DNA of 64,000 nucleotides from Streptococcus constellatus. Lineage in GTDB: Bacteria; Bacillota; Bacilli; Lactobacillales; Streptococcaceae. This document shows positions 21,581 through 29,870 of this stretch, piece after piece (position 1 is the stretch's first letter; the number at the start of each line of letters is the position of its first letter). The notes under the pieces were generated by a model, which ran no database searches, was not told where the DNA came from, and saw nothing but the letters and a program-made list of their open reading frames with translations. The position numbers were made by a program, and so were the translations under genes. Location of the stretch: positions 1 through 64,000 of the forward strand of contig NZ_CABHMZ010000015.1 of assembly GCF_902167705.1 (NCBI RefSeq), given 5' to 3'.

Positions 21581-23320
21581 TTAGTTCTTCAATTCCAAAT
21601 GAAGTTCTTTCACTTGACTCGCATCTACTTGGCTAGGGCTTTCTAGCATAGGATCAAAACCAGTTCCATTTTTAGGAAAGGCAATGACCTGACGAATATT
21701 TTCTTCACCAGCTAAAATCATGACCAGTCGATCCAAGCCCAGCGCTAAACCACCATGCGGCGGAAAACCATAATCAAGCGCTTCTAAGAAAAATCCAAAG
21801 TCACGCTCGTAATCTTCTTTTTCCATACCCAAGAGTTCAAACATGGCTTCTTGACTCTTTCGATCATGAATCCGTAAACTACCGCCCCCAATTTCATAGC
21901 CATTAAGGACAATATCATAGGCATGACTTTTGATGGAAGCTAAATCTTCTTGCCCATTTTCAAAAATTCCTTGGGTGAATGGGTGGTGCATAGCCTGATA
22001 GCGTCCTTGCTCCTCATTCCACTCTAGCAAAGGCCAATCCAACACCCAGAGAAAGTTTAGCAAGTTCTGGTCAATTAAATCAAGATGTTTTGCCACTTCT
22101 AAACGCAAGTGCCCCAAGGCTTCTTGAGCCTGTCTTTTCTTGGCGATGACCAGTAAGAGCAAATCACCGTCTTGCGCTTCAAATCGGTCTATGAAAGCAG
22201 CTGCTTCTGCTTCAAAAGTCGAAGCCAAATCCCCTTGAAGTTCACCTGCTTCCACCTTAAGACTAGCAAACCTGCTAGCTCCAAATTCTTTCATTTCCTG
22301 ATAGAAATGACTGAGCTGCTTCTTCGTGAAAGAATCCGCAGCATTTGGAACACAAATGCCCCATAATTCTTCGTGACGAGCAAAAGCCTGTTTCGGCAAA
22401 AGAGAGGAATTATCCTGACAGAGAGCGGTCAGATTTTTCAGTTCCAAACCAAAACGAGTATCTGGCTTATCTGTACCAAAACGGTTCATGGCTTCTTCAT
22501 AACTGATAGTTTGAAAAGCTTCTGTAAGCTCCAAACCATGAGTTTTCTTGACAACAGCTTTGAGCATGCCTTCAACAAGTATGCGAATGTCTTCTTCACT
22601 AGCAAAACTCATTTCCATATCAACCTGAGTAAATTCTGGCTGACGATCCCCCCGTAGGTCTTCATCCCGAAAGCAGCGAACAATTTGATAATAACGCTCC
22701 AAGCCAGCTCCCATTAAAAGTTGCTTCAACATTTGCGGACTCTGAGGTAAGGCATAAAATTGATTTTTAAAAACTCGACTAGGAACCAAAAAATCTCTGG
22801 CTCCTTCTGGTGTGGATTTCGTCAAATAAGGTGTCTCCACTTCCAGAAAATCCTTACCGTTTAAGTAGTCACGAATTGTGCTGGTTACTTGGTGACGAAG
22901 TTTGAGGTTCTCTGTCATCTTACTCCGACGCAAATCCAGATAGCGGTACTTCTGCCGCAACTCTTCTCCTGTATGGGCGTGCTGATCAAGTTCAAAAGGA
23001 AGAGGCTTACTGCTTGCAAGGATTTGAATTGCCTCCGCTCGTAGCTCGACTTGCCCTGACTTGATAGCTTTGTTGACAAAGCGACTTTCTCGCTCGACAA
23101 CTTCTCCCGTAACAGAGATCACGTCTTCCTTATGTAGATGATCAATTTCCGCAAAAGCCGGGCTATCACCTGCGACAAAAACTTGAAGCAGCCCTTCTCG
23201 ATCTCGTAGCTCTATAAAAGCCAATTTCCCATGATTTCGGATATTTGCAACCCACCCAGTCGCTGTCATTTTCTGACCAACCTGTTCTAAACCATAGTTT
23301 CCAATAAAAACTTCTTTCAT
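21581..23320 (-). CDS. aspS: Aspartyl-tRNA synthetase, probably non-discriminating (AspRS2 type)
   Basis: A 579-aa class II synthetase of bacterial type with an N-terminal OB-fold anticodon domain, motif 2 (FRDEDLRGDRQPEFTQVD), the GAD insertion domain and motif 3 (GLALGLDRLVMIL). In the OB fold, position 30 is His (IRNHGKLAF), where the discriminating E. coli enzyme has Leu (RRRDLGSL). His here is linked in Pseudomonas to charging both tRNA-Asp and tRNA-Asn. It heads a gatCAB operon, so it may make Asp-tRNA-Asn for amidation. AGAGG lies eight bases before the ATG. Confidence 0.9.
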   Translation of the reverse strand: MKEVFIGNYGLEQVGQKMTATGWVANIRNHGKLAFIELRDREGLLQVFVAGDSPAFAEIDHLHKEDVISVTGEVVERESRFVNKAIKSGQVELRAEAIQILASSKPLPFELDQHAHTGEELRQKYRYLDLRRSKMTENLKLRHQVTSTIRDYLNGKDFLEVETPYLTKSTPEGARDFLVPSRVFKNQFYALPQSPQMLKQLLMGAGLERYYQIVRCFRDEDLRGDRQPEFTQVDMEMSFASEEDIRILVEGMLKAVVKKTHGLELTEAFQTISYEEAMNRFGTDKPDTRFGLELKNLTALCQDNSSLLPKQAFARHEELWGICVPNAADSFTKKQLSHFYQEMKEFGASRFASLKVEAGELQGDLASTFEAEAAAFIDRFEAQDGDLLLLVIAKKRQAQEALGHLRLEVAKHLDLIDQNLLNFLWVLDWPLLEWNEEQGRYQAMHHPFTQGIFENGQEDLASIKSHAYDIVLNGYEIGGGSLRIHDRKSQEAMFELLGMEKEDYERDFGFFLEALDYGFPPHGGLALGLDRLVMILAGEENIRQVIAFPKNGTGFDPMLESPSQVDASQVKELHLELKN

Positions 23321-23389
23321 GTTTTCTGCCTCTTTCTAAATCCATTTTCAGTTAAATCGTCAACTTGCCGCAAATTACTTATAGAAATC

Positions 23390-23546
23390 TATGTCCGTAG
23401 CTCTAGATACTAAAAGTGTGAAGCATTTTTTGTTTACAGCTTTTGTCCAACGGAAAAAATTGCATCCGCTCCTCTAAGTACTAAAAATTATAAGGAACAT
23501 CGACCTTACTGCCTAATCTATGTCCACGGCTATAAACGCTAAAGCA
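23390..23546. repeat. Three imperfect ~30-bp repeats in the aspS leader
   Basis: Units near 23390-23424, 23461-23492 and 23516-23546 share a pattern (on the minus strand TTTAGTA..TAGAG..CGGA.ATAGATT, most alike in the first and third). They lie between the T-box terminator and the aspS start, so the leader keeps ~240 transcribed bases after the riboswitch. The function is unknown. Confidence 0.45.
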
Positions 23547-23560
23547 TTAAGAGCTATGGA

Positions 23561-23835
23561 AAAACGGCTTTCGTCTGTATAAACAGACGAAAGCCGTGGT
23601 ACCACTGTTATTCGTTGCATTGCAACCTCTAGCTCGTAACGTGAGCAGACGTTTGTGCTTTGATTCACACAAATTTTTTACAACGATATAATAGTTTTAG
23701 ACAACATCATCCTTTACCATAAATAGCATAGAAAAACCATTTTATCATTGACAGTATGTTCTTCGGATTTTGCTTCCTTGGTGCTGCTCTCAGCTTTCAG
23801 CACTCTCTGTTCAAGTCAACAAGCCTACTCTACTG
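23561..23835 (-). promoter_or_regulatory. T-box riboswitch leader of aspS-gatCAB, apparent Asn (AAC) specifier
   Basis: On the minus strand, stem I opens with CAGTA/TACTG and carries the AGTA/GAA loop-E motif. After GAA comes G-AAC-A, so the specifier codon is AAC (Asn); no GAC or GAU is present there. A distal GTGCTG/CAGCAC stem follows the AGAGAG motif. The T-box sequence AACAGTGGTACCACGG (23609-23594) has a UGGU bulge and competes with a strong terminator (CGGCTTTCGTCTG / CAGACGAAAGCCG, 23565-23596, then TTTTT). Uncharged tRNA should pair and permit read-through into aspS. Confidence 0.85.
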
Positions 23836-24405
23836 CTTTTTTACTTTTAAATTGTTATCTATTATAGTCGAACCTAAAACATTTTGCAAGTGGTTTAGAG
23901 CAAATTTATGATTTTCTTCTGAAAGAGAAGCCACAGCCGACTCTACCACCTCAATTTGATATCCTAAATTATAGGCATCAATAGCTGTATGGAGAACACA
24001 AATATCCGTCAGGACACCTGTCAGAATCACCGTGTCTACTTTTCTTTCTCGCAGGCGAATATCCAAATCTGTTCCTGAAAAAGCAGAATAATGTCGTTTG
24101 TCCATCCAAAAGACGCGAGCATCTGCTTTATACTCCTGATAGAAATCCGCCAACGGTCCATAAAGGTTACGTCCACTAGTTCCCTTGATATTGTGTGGCG
24201 GAAAAAGTTTACTCTCTGGGTGAAAAATATCCCCTTCATCATGGGCATCAATTGCAAAAAAGATATAATCTCCTCGATCAAAAGCAGCCTTTGTCACCTG
24301 TGCAATGGTTTCAGAAATCGCCTGAGCCGGCGCACCTGCTGTTAATTTCCCATCATCCGCTACAAAATCCACCGTATAATCAATCGAAATCAATGCTTTT
24401 GTCAT
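23830..24405 (-). CDS. pncA: Nicotinamidase PncA (isochorismatase family)
   Basis: A 191-aa cytosolic hydrolase that converts nicotinamide to nicotinate for NAD salvage. The catalytic Asp is in ISIDYTVDF, metal ligands are in the FFAIDAHDEGDIFHPE segment, and the catalytic Cys is in GVLTDICVLHTAIDA (about residue 137). The start overlaps the codY stop (TGATG), so it is translated with codY. Its last codon and stop overlap the first strand of the T-box stem, and its 3' end contains a promoter. Confidence 0.92.
   Translation of the reverse strand: MTKALISIDYTVDFVADDGKLTAGAPAQAISETIAQVTKAAFDRGDYIFFAIDAHDEGDIFHPESKLFPPHNIKGTSGRNLYGPLADFYQEYKADARVFWMDKRHYSAFSGTDLDIRLRERKVDTVILTGVLTDICVLHTAIDAYNLGYQIEVVESAVASLSEENHKFALNHLQNVLGSTIIDNNLKVKKQ
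23861..23889 (-). promoter_or_regulatory. Promoter of the T-box-aspS-gatCAB transcript, inside pncA
   Basis: TTGCAA (23889-23884), a 17-base spacer and a perfect TATAAT (23866-23861) lie on the minus strand within the last codons of pncA. Transcription would start about 20 bases before stem I of the T-box. Confidence 0.7.
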
Positions 24406-25193
24406 CAGTAATCTCTCTTTTTAATCTCTTCAAAGACATCGGGAATAAGGACTTTAAGATAGGTTCCTTTCATTCCTAGAGAACGACTTTCAATAATGCC
24501 TGCACTCTCTAGTTTGCGTAGAGCATTGACAATCACTGAGCGAGTAATTCCAATACGATCCGCAATGACCGAAGCTGTCAACTGACCTTCATTGCCATTT
24601 AACTCACCCAAAATAGCTGAAACAGCTCGTAATTCTGAATAAGACAGAGTATTCACAGCCATGGTTACAGCTGTTCTGCGGCGAATATTTTTTTCATCTT
24701 CTTCTCGTTGGAAGTTGAGCAACTGAATACCAACCACTGTACTTGCAATTTCAACCAAGATCAAATCATCATCATCAAATTCTTTGTCATTGCGCCAAAC
24801 AATCAAAGTTCCTAAGCGAATCCCTGAAACATGAATAGGCGAAATCGTCGTCAAGCCATCTGGAAATTCATCTTTGGTTTCGACAGGAAAAATTGACAAA
24901 TCATGATTGACAGGAAGATTGGCTTCTGTGTCGTACATTAAATTCGCTGTGCAAACATATTCTTCTGGGAAGATTCTCGTTTGATAAAATGCTTCCACTC
25001 GGTCATTATTCGTCTTGTAGCGCATGAAATACCCCAAAAGACGCCCTTTACTGTTTACAATGCAGGCATTGCAATCCATAATTTCAGCCAACTGCTGGGT
25101 AATTGCATTGTAAGGTAATTCATCCTGTAATCGCTCATCTGAACGACGCAAAATAGATGTAATTTTTCGTGTTTTTGCTAATAAGTTTGCCAT
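24405..25193 (-). CDS. codY: Global nutritional repressor CodY
   Basis: A 262-aa GTP-independent (in streptococci) branched-chain-amino-acid sensor and DNA-binding repressor. The N-terminal GAF domain (residues ~1-155) contains [19 protein letters not shown], and the C-terminal winged helix-turn-helix contains [23 protein letters not shown]. Length matches the family. A CodY-box-like site lies 57 bases upstream, suggesting autoregulation. Other candidate targets in this window are the APC permease and the ami genes. Confidence 0.96.
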   Translation of the reverse strand: MANLLAKTRKITSILRRSDERLQDELPYNAITQQLAEIMDCNACIVNSKGRLLGYFMRYKTNNDRVEAFYQTRIFPEEYVCTANLMYDTEANLPVNHDLSIFPVETKDEFPDGLTTISPIHVSGIRLGTLIVWRNDKEFDDDDLILVEIASTVVGIQLLNFQREEDEKNIRRRTAVTMAVNTLSYSELRAVSAILGELNGNEGQLTASVIADRIGITRSVIVNALRKLESAGIIESRSLGMKGTYLKVLIPDVFEEIKKRDY

Positions 25194-25249
25194 AATTTAC
25201 CTCGCATATAATCTTATTGATTATACCATAAAGCGCTTTAATCTTCAAC

Positions 25250-25264
25250 AATTATCTGAAAATT
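25250..25264. promoter_or_regulatory. CodY box upstream of codY
   Basis: AATTATCTGAAAATT matches the CodY consensus AATTTTCWGAAAATT at 14 of 15 positions. Its place before codY suggests autoregulation. Confidence 0.75.
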
Positions 25265-25331
25265 GTTTATTGAGATACAATTGTGCGCAATTAGCTTGGC
25301 TAGCCTTCTCACTCCTCCATATTAGCACAAA

Positions 25332-25356
25332 AAGCTGGGACGAAAGTCTCCAGCTT
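25332..25356 (-). terminator. Terminator after the aminotransferase gene
   Basis: AAGCTGG.AC / GT.CCAGCTT is followed on the minus strand by TTTTTG. It contains the CTGGGAC word shared by several hairpins here. A second perfect hairpin (GCTGACGC / GCGTCAGC, 25380-25406) lies between it and the aminotransferase stop. Confidence 0.7.
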
Positions 25357-25433
25357 CATAGCATACTGTGTAATAAATTGCTGACGCAGTAGATGAACGC
25401 GTCAGCGATTGTGCGACTCTGTCTCGCTTTCTA

Positions 25434-26648
25434 TTATCTCCGATATTGCCTTAAGAAACGAGTCATTTTCTCTTGGATCTGCGCTAATTCATCTACACGA
25501 GGTAGATAAACGATACGAAAATGATCTGGATCTTTCCAGTTAAAACCTCGCCCATGTACCAGTAAAATCTTTTCTTGCTTTAAGAAATCAAGCACGAACT
25601 GCTCATCATCGTCCACTCGATACATTTCCCTGTCAATTTTAGGAAAAATGTAAAGCCCTGCTTTAGGTTTGGTTGCTGACAAGCCTGGAATTTCATTGAT
25701 AGCCTTGTAAATAAAATTCCGTTGCTCATAAATACGACCACCAGGAAGCAACAATTCATCGACTGATTGGTATCCGCCAAGCGACGTTTGTACCACATGC
25801 TGAGATAAAACGTTTGAGCACAAACGCATATTGGATAGCATATTCAGCCCTTCAATATAATCTTTCACATGGTATTTAGGGCCAGATAACACCATCCACC
25901 CTACACGAAAACCCGCGATACGGTGTGATTTAGACAAGCCGTTCATGCTGACACAAAAGAGGTCAGGAGCCAAACTGGCGATAGCTGTATGCTTCTCACC
26001 ATCCATCACTAAACGGTCATAAATCTCATCTGCAAAAATAATCAAATTGTTTTGTCGCGCAACTTCAACAAGTTCTTCTAACACTGCCTTAGGATACAAA
26101 GCTCCTGTCGGATTGTTTGGATTGATAACGACAATAGCCTTTGTATTAGAGGTAATTTTTGATTTAATGTCATCAATATCTGGATACCAATCTGCCGCTT
26201 CATCACAAAGATAATGAACCGCATTTCCCCCAGCTAAACTGACCGCTGCCGTCCAGAGTGGATAATCAGGCATCGGCACCAGCACTTCATCACCATTATC
26301 CAGCAAACCTTGCATAGACATGATAATCAGCTCACTGACTCCATTTCCAAGATAAACATCATCAATATCAACATTTGGAATATTCTTCAGCTGACAATAT
26401 TGCATAATAGCTTTCCGAGCAGAAAAAATCCCTTTTGAGTCCGAATAGCCCTCGCTATCACGCGCATTCATAATCAAGTCATGAATCACCTCATCTGGCG
26501 CTGTAAAACCAAATTCGGCAGGATTTCCTGTATTCAAACGGAGGATTTTCTCGCCATTTGCGCGCATTCGCATGGCTTCTTCTAAGACAGGGCCTCGGAT
26601 ATCATAAGCCACATGTTCCAACTTACTGGACTTGTTAAATTCTTTCAT
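25434..26648 (-). CDS. alaT: PLP-dependent aminotransferase, AlaT type
   Basis: A 404-aa fold-type I aminotransferase of the AlaT/AspC group, probably interconverting alanine and pyruvate. Substrate region NTGNPAEFGF and NPNNPTGALY, the Asp of FADEIYDRLV, and the PLP lysine in SMNGLSKSHRIAGFRVGW are visible. I chose the ATG at 26648 (AGGA eight bases upstream) rather than 26663. A TATAAT lies at 26686-26681 and a weak CodY-like sequence (12 of 15) at 26692-26706. Confidence 0.9.
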   Translation of the reverse strand: MKEFNKSSKLEHVAYDIRGPVLEEAMRMRANGEKILRLNTGNPAEFGFTAPDEVIHDLIMNARDSEGYSDSKGIFSARKAIMQYCQLKNIPNVDIDDVYLGNGVSELIIMSMQGLLDNGDEVLVPMPDYPLWTAAVSLAGGNAVHYLCDEAADWYPDIDDIKSKITSNTKAIVVINPNNPTGALYPKAVLEELVEVARQNNLIIFADEIYDRLVMDGEKHTAIASLAPDLFCVSMNGLSKSHRIAGFRVGWMVLSGPKYHVKDYIEGLNMLSNMRLCSNVLSQHVVQTSLGGYQSVDELLLPGGRIYEQRNFIYKAINEIPGLSATKPKAGLYIFPKIDREMYRVDDDEQFVLDFLKQEKILLVHGRGFNWKDPDHFRIVYLPRVDELAQIQEKMTRFLRQYRR

Positions 26649-26741
26649 CGAACTTTTCCTCATTTCAAAAGAGTCAATTTATTATAACGCAATTTTTCTA
26701 AAAAATCTAAAAAACTTCTTGTAAAGTCTGCATGAAAATAC

Positions 26742-26770
26742 TTTACTTTTTTCATGTAAAGGGTTACAAT
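26742..26770 (+). promoter_or_regulatory. Promoter of the universal stress protein gene
   Basis: TTTACT, a 17-base spacer and TACAAT precede the gene by 29 bases. CTTTAC and GTAAAG arms form an inverted repeat across the -35 and spacer, with another GTAAAG copy upstream, suggesting a repressor site of unknown identity. Confidence 0.6.
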
Positions 26771-26799
26771 ATAACTAAAGAAAGAATGGAGGTATTCCT

Positions 26800-27252
26800 A
26801 TGCTACAAAGATATCAAAACATTATGGTTGCTGTCGACGGTTCTCATGAAGCTGAGCTTGCTTTTGAAAAAGGCGTAAATGTGGCGCTGAGAAATAATTC
26901 GCGTTTAACAATAGCACATGTTATTGATACACGTGCATTGCAAAGCGTTTCTACATTTGATGCAGAAGTCTATGAAGAATTGCAAGAAGACGCAAAGAAA
27001 CTCATGGATCAATATGCTGAAAAAGCCAAAGAAGCCGGCGTGGTAAATGTTGTCACAATTGTTGAAATGGGAAATCCGAAAACCCTTCTTGCCACAGATA
27101 TTCCAGAAGAACAAAAAGTTGATCTCATCATGGTCGGTGCTACTGGGCTCAACGCATTTGAACGGTTACTAGTCGGTTCTTCATCTGAATACATCTTGCG
27201 TCACGCAAAAGTTGACTTGCTTGTTGTCCGTGATAAAGAAAAAACATTATAA
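26800..27252 (+). CDS. Universal stress protein (UspA family)
   Basis: A 150-aa cytosolic protein of the Usp alpha/beta family. The N-terminal IMVAVDGSHEAELAFEKG and the ATP-binding motif GATGLNAFERLLVGSSSEYI (G-2x-G-9x-G-S/T form) are visible, so it likely binds ATP. The precise role is unknown. It is single-gene, with GGAGG before the start, and is divergent from alaT. Confidence 0.93.
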   Translation: MLQRYQNIMVAVDGSHEAELAFEKGVNVALRNNSRLTIAHVIDTRALQSVSTFDAEVYEELQEDAKKLMDQYAEKAKEAGVVNVVTIVEMGNPKTLLATDIPEEQKVDLIMVGATGLNAFERLLVGSSSEYILRHAKVDLLVVRDKEKTL

Positions 27253-27296
27253 TGCAAAGTTAAAGAGAGATTGGCACAGACCAAGCTCTCTTCTTT

Positions 27297-28685
27297 TTAT
27301 TCTTCGTTTTTCGTGCGATTTCGTTGATAAGCTTGAATTTGACGTTCAAGTTCTTTTTTAATAGCTGGCTCTGGTGCATAATTTTCTTCCCAATCATCTG
27401 GTTTTAAGATTTTATGAGTGATAGGATCAAAATGCGCTTTGCCATCTGGGAAGAGTTTTCCCATATTCGCTTGATGTACAATTTCAAATAAGCGTTCGGG
27501 ATCCACTCCCATTAACACAAAACTGCCATAGGTAAAATACAACATATCAATCAGTGCATCTACTTGACCAACGAGAGACATCTCTGCTTTGCTCTTCTTT
27601 TGAGCTTTTTTGGCAGCCTTATCTATTGCTTCATGCAAAGATTGAACAGACTGATTGAAAATTTCTTCTGAAGGACTGGCCGCCCGCAAAAATTCCACTA
27701 ATTCTTCTACCTTGAAGCCTGCACGGTGACGAGCACCTTCTGTTGTCCACAAAATTGGCTCCTCTTGGGTACTTTCGTCCATTGTTCCATGAAATTCTTT
27801 GACCTTATTAAAGTGATGATCGCTACTGGTAAAGACTTTTTCACTGGCCAAAATGCCAAAATGTTCCAAAGCCTTATGAATCCCGTCCTGACTATTGCTG
27901 CTGGTTGTATGTTTTGCAACTTCTTTCACTCGGCTGGTTCCATTTCCCATGGCAATAGACATGCCAACTCCCGCTAACATCTCAACATCATTATCAGAAT
28001 CACCAAAAGCCATGACTTGATTGATGTCAAAGCCGTATTCTTTTCCGACCAGCTTAATCCCTTCCAACTTTGACATGCCCTGATTGATAATGTCTGCCGC
28101 AAAAGGACTGCTACGAGTAAATTTCAAATTAGGAAAGTCTGCTTCAATAGTTTGTGTTTCTTTCGGTGTTGCCAACATCAATACTTGGTAAATCGGCTCT
28201 TGAATAGATTTAAACAAATCATTCTGTTGTTGGGGAAGCGCCTTGCTGATTACATTATTGAAACTTTTATTGACCAAGTGTGTCATCTTTTTCGGAACAA
28301 AACGACTGGTCCATTGAGAAAACTTGCTCATGCCAAAACTCATGATTTTTGAGCCAACCACTCCTGATTTTGTTCCAAACGAGATTTCTATTTTATGCTG
28401 GCGAGCATACTGAATCAGGTGACGCAAGCTAGTTTTATCAATTGGCTTAGCGGAAATGACTTTATCTTTTGAAAAAATATATTGTCCATTATAGGTCACT
28501 GCAAAATCCAAATTCAATTGTTCCATAAAAGATTGGACAAAAAAGGGACCTCTTCCTGTCGCTAAACCAACTAAAATACCTTGCTGTTTTAAACTATGAA
28601 TCGCTTGTTCTGTGGATTTCAAGACCGTCCGACTATCATTTACTAACGTCCCGTCAATATCAAAAAAGACTGCTTTGATTTCCAT
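27297..28685 (-). CDS. Cof-type HAD phosphatase fused to an NTP-pyrophosphohydrolase-like domain
   Basis: A 462-aa two-domain protein. Residues 1-~270 are a HAD-IIB phosphatase: motif I FFDIDGTLV, and motif IV GDSDNDVEMLAGVGMSIAMG. The remaining ~170 residues look like an all-alpha NTP pyrophosphohydrolase (MazG/PRA-PH-like), with EGARHRAGFKVEELVEFL and QVDALIDMLYFTYG providing acidic metal-binding helices. The combination suggests clean-up of nucleotide or sugar phosphates. The fold of the second domain is inferred by eye. It is convergent with the Usp gene. Confidence 0.82.
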   Translation of the reverse strand: MEIKAVFFDIDGTLVNDSRTVLKSTEQAIHSLKQQGILVGLATGRGPFFVQSFMEQLNLDFAVTYNGQYIFSKDKVISAKPIDKTSLRHLIQYARQHKIEISFGTKSGVVGSKIMSFGMSKFSQWTSRFVPKKMTHLVNKSFNNVISKALPQQQNDLFKSIQEPIYQVLMLATPKETQTIEADFPNLKFTRSSPFAADIINQGMSKLEGIKLVGKEYGFDINQVMAFGDSDNDVEMLAGVGMSIAMGNGTSRVKEVAKHTTSSNSQDGIHKALEHFGILASEKVFTSSDHHFNKVKEFHGTMDESTQEEPILWTTEGARHRAGFKVEELVEFLRAASPSEEIFNQSVQSLHEAIDKAAKKAQKKSKAEMSLVGQVDALIDMLYFTYGSFVLMGVDPERLFEIVHQANMGKLFPDGKAHFDPITHKILKPDDWEENYAPEPAIKKELERQIQAYQRNRTKNEE

Positions 28686-28749
28686 TCATTTCTCATCTCT
28701 TTCTTTTATGATACAATAATTATAGCATAGATTCAGGAGAAGCTCACTT

Positions 28750-29712
28750 ATGACCAAAAGAATTTTAGTTTTACATACTGGCGGCACTATTTCCATGCAG
28801 GCGGACACTACTGGAAAAGTCGTCACAAACGAACACAATCCCATGAACCATGTCACAGTTTCTTTAGAAAGCATTCAAGTGACGGCTCTGGATGTTTTCA
28901 ATATTCCTAGCCCTCACATGACACCACAGCACATGTTGCAATTGTATCAAAAAATCAAGACAGACGGGAAGCATTTTGACGGGGTTGTCATTACTCATGG
29001 AACGGACACTCTGGAAGAAACAGCTTATTTTTTGGATACCATGGAACTTCCAGATATTCCTGTTGTCTTGACCGGTGCCATGCGAAGCTCCAACGAACTA
29101 GGAAGTGACGGAGTTTACAATTACTTATCTGCACTTCGTGTAGCAAGTGATGACAAAGCACGCGGAAAAGGCGTTCTGGTGGTTATGAATGATGAAGTCC
29201 ATGCTGCCAAATACGTGACAAAAACGCATACGACCAATGTCAGCACTTTTCAAACACCAACTCATGGACCACTCGGACTGATTATGAAACAAGAAATTCT
29301 CTATTTCAAAACAGCTGAACCACGCGTGCGTTTTCATTTAGATAAACTTTCTGGGTTAGTACCGATTATTCCAGCTTATGCTGGAATAAAAACTGAACTG
29401 CTTGATATGCTAGACTTGGAAAAGATAGACGGTCTCATCGTTGAAGCCTTTGGTGCTGGAAATCTGCCACAAGAAGTTGCCCAAAAGCTCAGCCACATGA
29501 CTGCTTCCGGTCTTCCAATTGCACTTGTATCCCGTTGCTTCAATGGCATTGCAGAACCAGTTTATGCTTATGAAGGAGGTGGCGTGACGCTTCATGAAGC
29601 GGGAATCCTGTTTGTGAAAGAACTGAATGCTCCTAAAGCTCGTATCAAGCTACTAATCGCCCTGAATGCTGGACTTCAAGGGCAAGAATTAAAAGACTAC
29701 ATGGAAGGCTAG
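28750..29712 (+). CDS. L-asparaginase (type I)
   Basis: A 320-aa amidohydrolase converting asparagine to aspartate and ammonia. Both catalytic threonine regions are visible: VLHTGGTISMQ and ITHGTDTLEETAY. There is no signal peptide, so it is cytosolic. AGGAG lies about 12 bases before the ATG. It is divergent from the HAD gene. A terminator (29730-29752) follows. In this organism it may balance asparagine against the tRNA-dependent route encoded by aspS-gatCAB. Confidence 0.93.
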   Translation: MTKRILVLHTGGTISMQADTTGKVVTNEHNPMNHVTVSLESIQVTALDVFNIPSPHMTPQHMLQLYQKIKTDGKHFDGVVITHGTDTLEETAYFLDTMELPDIPVVLTGAMRSSNELGSDGVYNYLSALRVASDDKARGKGVLVVMNDEVHAAKYVTKTHTTNVSTFQTPTHGPLGLIMKQEILYFKTAEPRVRFHLDKLSGLVPIIPAYAGIKTELLDMLDLEKIDGLIVEAFGAGNLPQEVAQKLSHMTASGLPIALVSRCFNGIAEPVYAYEGGGVTLHEAGILFVKELNAPKARIKLLIALNAGLQGQELKDYMEG

Positions 29713-29729
29713 GTTCTTACATAGATAAA

Positions 29730-29752
29730 AAGCCTCGAGTGATTCGAAGCTT
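29730..29752 (+). terminator. Terminator after the asparaginase gene
   Basis: AAGC.TCGA and TCGA.GCTT form a stem with single-base mismatches and a 5-base loop shortly after the asparaginase stop. The T tract is weak. Confidence 0.5.
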
Positions 29753-29780
29753 CTTAGGATATTTTATGTTTAGGAGATTT

Positions 29781-29870
29781 ATGAAAAAAAGTTTTTTAGC
29801 TCTTTTATTTTTTAGTTATTTGCCATACATTTCTGATTCCTTTCCTGATTTTTTGAATGTTTTGTTATAA
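29781..29870 (+). CDS. Candidate 29-aa hydrophobic peptide
   Basis: AGGAG four bases before an ATG opens a short frame whose product starts MKKSFLALLFFSYLP. It is cationic then hydrophobic, like a signal peptide or short secreted peptide. I do not recognise it, and no regulator or exporter sits beside it. It could equally be the 5' remnant of a lost exported protein, cut off by the repeat that follows. Confidence 0.3.
   Translation: MKKSFLALLFFSYLPYISDSFPDFLNVLL

Noticed and set aside
26692-26706. CodY box before the aminotransferase gene
   Set aside because: Only 12 of 15 positions agree in a very AT-rich run, so chance is a fair explanation.
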